Assembly (NCBI RefSeq): GCF_907163105.1 | Contig: NZ_OU015321.1 | Location: 2,654,918 to 2,718,917, forward strand | DNA: 64,000 nucleotides | DNA from: Cloacibacterium caeni | Lineage (GTDB): Bacteria > Bacteroidota > Bacteroidia > Flavobacteriales > Weeksellaceae | Reading direction: 5' to 3' | Shown: piece by piece, positions 61,923 to 64,000 of the stretch | Layout: each line of letters opens with the position of its first letter | Position numbering within the stretch: the stretch's first letter is position 1 | The notes under the pieces: model-generated | The model's database searches: none | What the model saw: only the letters and a program-made list of their open reading frames with translations | What the model was told of the DNA's origin: nothing | Made by a program: the position numbers and the translations under genes

Positions 61923-64000
61923 TTATTTTTCAACTGGTCTGAAAACCAGTCCGCTTTCTTCGAAGTAATCTAAAGTGATTCTGTCTCCATCATTTATCTT
62001 TCCTGCGAGAATTTCTTTAGATAATCTGTTCAAAACTTCTTGCTGCAAAACTCTTTTCAGCGGTCTAGCTCCGAAACTCGGATCATAACCTTTTTTGGTT
62101 AGATAATCGATCGCATCTTCGGTAGCGGTCATAAAAATTCCTCTTTTTTCGAGCATTTTATTGAAAGTACGAAGTTGGAAATGCACAATTTTTCCGATTT
62201 CCTTTTTGGTCAAAGGCTGGAAAAGCACAATTTCATCAATCCTGTTCAGGAATTCCGGTCTTAAAGTTTGTTTCAAGAGCGTGAAAACTTCATCTTTGGT
62301 CTTCTCGACAACTTCCTTTACATTATCATCGGTAATATTTTCAAAATTTTCCTGAATCAAATGCGATCCCAAATTGGAAGTCATAATGATAATTGAATTC
62401 TTGAAATTCACCACTCTACCTTTGTTATCCGTCAATCTTCCATCATCCAAAACCTGCAGCAAAGTATTGAAAACATCCGGATGCGCTTTCTCGATCTCAT
62501 CCAAAAGAACCACAGAATAAGGTCTTCTGCGAACCGCTTCCGTCAATTGACCACCTTCGTCGTAGCCCACATATCCTGGAGGCGCGCCCACCAAACGAGA
62601 GACGGAATGCCTTTCCTGATATTCACTCATATCGATTCTGGTCATGTTATTTTCATCATCAAAAAGAAACTCCGCCAAAGCTTTTGCTAGCTCGGTTTTT
62701 CCGACTCCGGTAGTTCCTAAAAAAAGGAAGGAACCGATTGGTTTTCTCTCGTCATTTAATCCAGCTCTGTTTCTTCTAATCGCGTCAGCAACTGCAGAAA
62801 TAGCTTCTTCCTGACCAACAACTCTTTTATGAAGTTCATCTTCTAAATGAAGAAGTTTTTCTCTTTCGGATTGCAGAAGTTTCGTTACCGGAATTCCGGT
62901 CCATTTTGCAATCACTTCTGAAATGTTTTCAGCAGTTACTTCTTCTTTGATGAGTTCATTCTGATAATTCTGCATTTCAAGCTCCAGCTTTTGAAGTTCT
63001 TCTTCTTTTTCCCGAAGTTTTCCGTACTGAATTTCAGCAACTTTTGCATAATCACCCACTCTGGAAGCTCTTTCAGCTTCTAATTTTAAAGCTTCAATTT
63101 CTTTTTTAATACGGGTAAGATCTTCAGATTTCTGTTTCTCTTTCAACCATTTTGCATTGATTTCGTTTCGTTGCTCCTGGATTCTGGCAATATCTTCTTT
63201 TAGATGGTTGATTTTCACTTCGTTTCCTTCTCTTGAAATCGCAGCGAGTTCTATTTCTAGCTGCATTAATTTTCTGTCAAGAATATCTAATTCTTCAGGT
63301 TTAGAATTGATTTCCATTCTTAGTTTTGCAGAAGCTTCATCGATTAAGTCGATGGCTTTATCTGGTAAAAATCTATCTGAAATATATCTTTGAGACATTT
63401 CTACAGCAGCAATAATGGCTTCGTCTTTTATTCTTACTTTATGGTGCGCTTCGTACTTGTCTTTAATTCCTCTCAAGATAGAAATCGCAGATTCTGTGTC
63501 TGGTTCTTCTACCATTACTTTTTGGAAACGTCTTTCTAAAGCTTTATCTTTTTCAAAATATTTTTGATATTCATTTAAAGTCGTTGCACCTACTGCTCTA
63601 AGTTCTCCTCTTGCCAATGCAGGTTTCAAAATGTTAGCAGCGTCCATTGCGCCTTCTCCACCACCAGCTCCAACTAAAGTGTGAATTTCATCGATGAAAA
63701 GAATGATTTGTCCATCACTTTTGATGACTTCATTTACTACAGATTTCAAACGCTCCTCGAATTCACCTTTGTATTTTGCGCCAGCAATTAATGCGCCCAT
63801 ATCTAGTGAATAAATGGTTTTGTCCATTAAATTTTCTGGAACGTCTCCTGAAATAATTCTGTGAGCAATTCCTTCTGCAATAGCGGTTTTACCTACGCCA
63901 GGTTCACCAATCAGAATTGGGTTGTTTTTGGTTCTTCTTGATAAAATTTGTAAAACTCTTCTTATTTCTTCGTCTCTACCAATTACAGGATCTAGTTTTC
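61923..64000 (-). CDS. clpB: ClpB disaggregase, 5'-truncated by the window
   Basis: The frame is open to the window edge, so about 690 C-terminal residues are seen of about 860 in the family. From the edge: first Walker A ([13 protein letters not shown]), its Walker B FIDEIH, a long middle coiled coil (about 230-360 of the visible part), second Walker [15 protein letters not shown], Walker [10 protein letters not shown], the sensor Asn and the C-terminal D2 domain. It unfolds aggregated proteins with DnaK. The ATG at 63827 is internal. Confidence 0.97.
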   Translation of the reverse strand, partial: KLDPVIGRDEEIRRVLQILSRRTKNNPILIGEPGVGKTAIAEGIAHRIISGDVPENLMDKTIYSLDMGALIAGAKYKGEFEERLKSVVNEVIKSDGQIILFIDEIHTLVGAGGGEGAMDAANILKPALARGELRAVGATTLNEYQKYFEKDKALERRFQKVMVEEPDTESAISILRGIKDKYEAHHKVRIKDEAIIAAVEMSQRYISDRFLPDKAIDLIDEASAKLRMEINSKPEELDILDRKLMQLEIELAAISREGNEVKINHLKEDIARIQEQRNEINAKWLKEKQKSEDLTRIKKEIEALKLEAERASRVGDYAKVAEIQYGKLREKEEELQKLELEMQNYQNELIKEEVTAENISEVIAKWTGIPVTKLLQSEREKLLHLEDELHKRVVGQEEAISAVADAIRRNRAGLNDERKPIGSFLFLGTTGVGKTELAKALAEFLFDDENNMTRIDMSEYQERHSVSRLVGAPPGYVGYDEGGQLTEAVRRRPYSVVLLDEIEKAHPDVFNTLLQVLDDGRLTDNKGRVVNFKNSIIIMTSNLGSHLIQENFENITDDNVKEVVEKTKDEVFTLLKQTLRPEFLNRIDEIVLFQPLTKKEIGKIVHFQLRTFNKMLEKRGIFMTATEDAIDYLTKKGYDPSFGARPLKRVLQQEVLNRLSKEILAGKINDGDRITLDYFEESGLVFRPVEK

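Overview
The window reads as a chromosomal segment of a low-G+C Flavobacteriia bacterium, most likely Weeksellaceae (Chryseobacterium/Cloacibacterium-like). The signs are a type IX secretion, type B (gliding-motility-associated) C-terminal domain, a bacillithiol synthase BshA, methionine synthase split into two genes, a tmRNA ending its tag in FALAA, and repeated promoters of the Bacteroidota form TTTG-N19-TAnnTTTG. The species is inference; no database was consulted.

Region by region. (1) 1-4255: a 5'-truncated beta-helix surface protein, MazG-like, PspC, GNAT, SIMPL and carboxypeptidase-regulatory-like genes, with several palindromic intergenic repeats. (2) 4318-4714: ssrA (tmRNA). (3) About 4716-25304: a 20.6-kb integrative mobilizable element inserted in the 3' end of ssrA. 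A 13-bp core is repeated exactly at both ends, and a tandem-repeat arm motif lies just inside the left end and directly before the integrase start. (4) 25316-64000: core genome. It holds a GH13 amylase, metF, a Fic gene, a split metH behind a SAM-I riboswitch, a GH63-like glucosidase, bshA, a GH3 hexosaminidase, deoD, a long minus-strand envelope operon (flippase, dut, nucleotidyltransferase, DUF4292, EnvC, TatA, DUF4254, lipoprotein, ribA), pyrC, an M16 protease, an SDR, a T9SS cargo, two tandem M43 metalloproteases and a 3'-complete, 5'-truncated clpB.

The cargo of the island is the most interesting part. It is built from separate anion-handling modules. A LysR regulator, a YeiH-type putative anion exporter and a secreted beta-propeller form the first. 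The second is a fluoride operon read leftwards from a fluoride (crcB-motif) riboswitch: CLC-F antiporter, DUF190, enolase, an EamA-type membrane protein and a PAP2 phosphatase. The third is an arsenic operon: ArsR, DUF6428, ArsO, metallophosphoesterase, a GcvH-like lipoyl protein and the Acr3 arsenite exporter. Two of the modules pair an exporter with a spare copy of a classic target of the toxicant: enolase for fluoride and a lipoyl carrier for trivalent arsenic. The right third of the island is the transfer module: a TM protein, relaxase, MobC, a toprim primase, a primase-helicase, an excisionase-like HTH, an unrecognised protein and a tyrosine recombinase, with a probable oriT hairpin and a cluster of short TTGATGAG repeats.

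The left end of the island carries a second, decayed terminator/arm pair and a broken integrase gene, which suggests that more than one element has used this ssrA site. No CRISPR array, rRNA or tRNA gene was seen.
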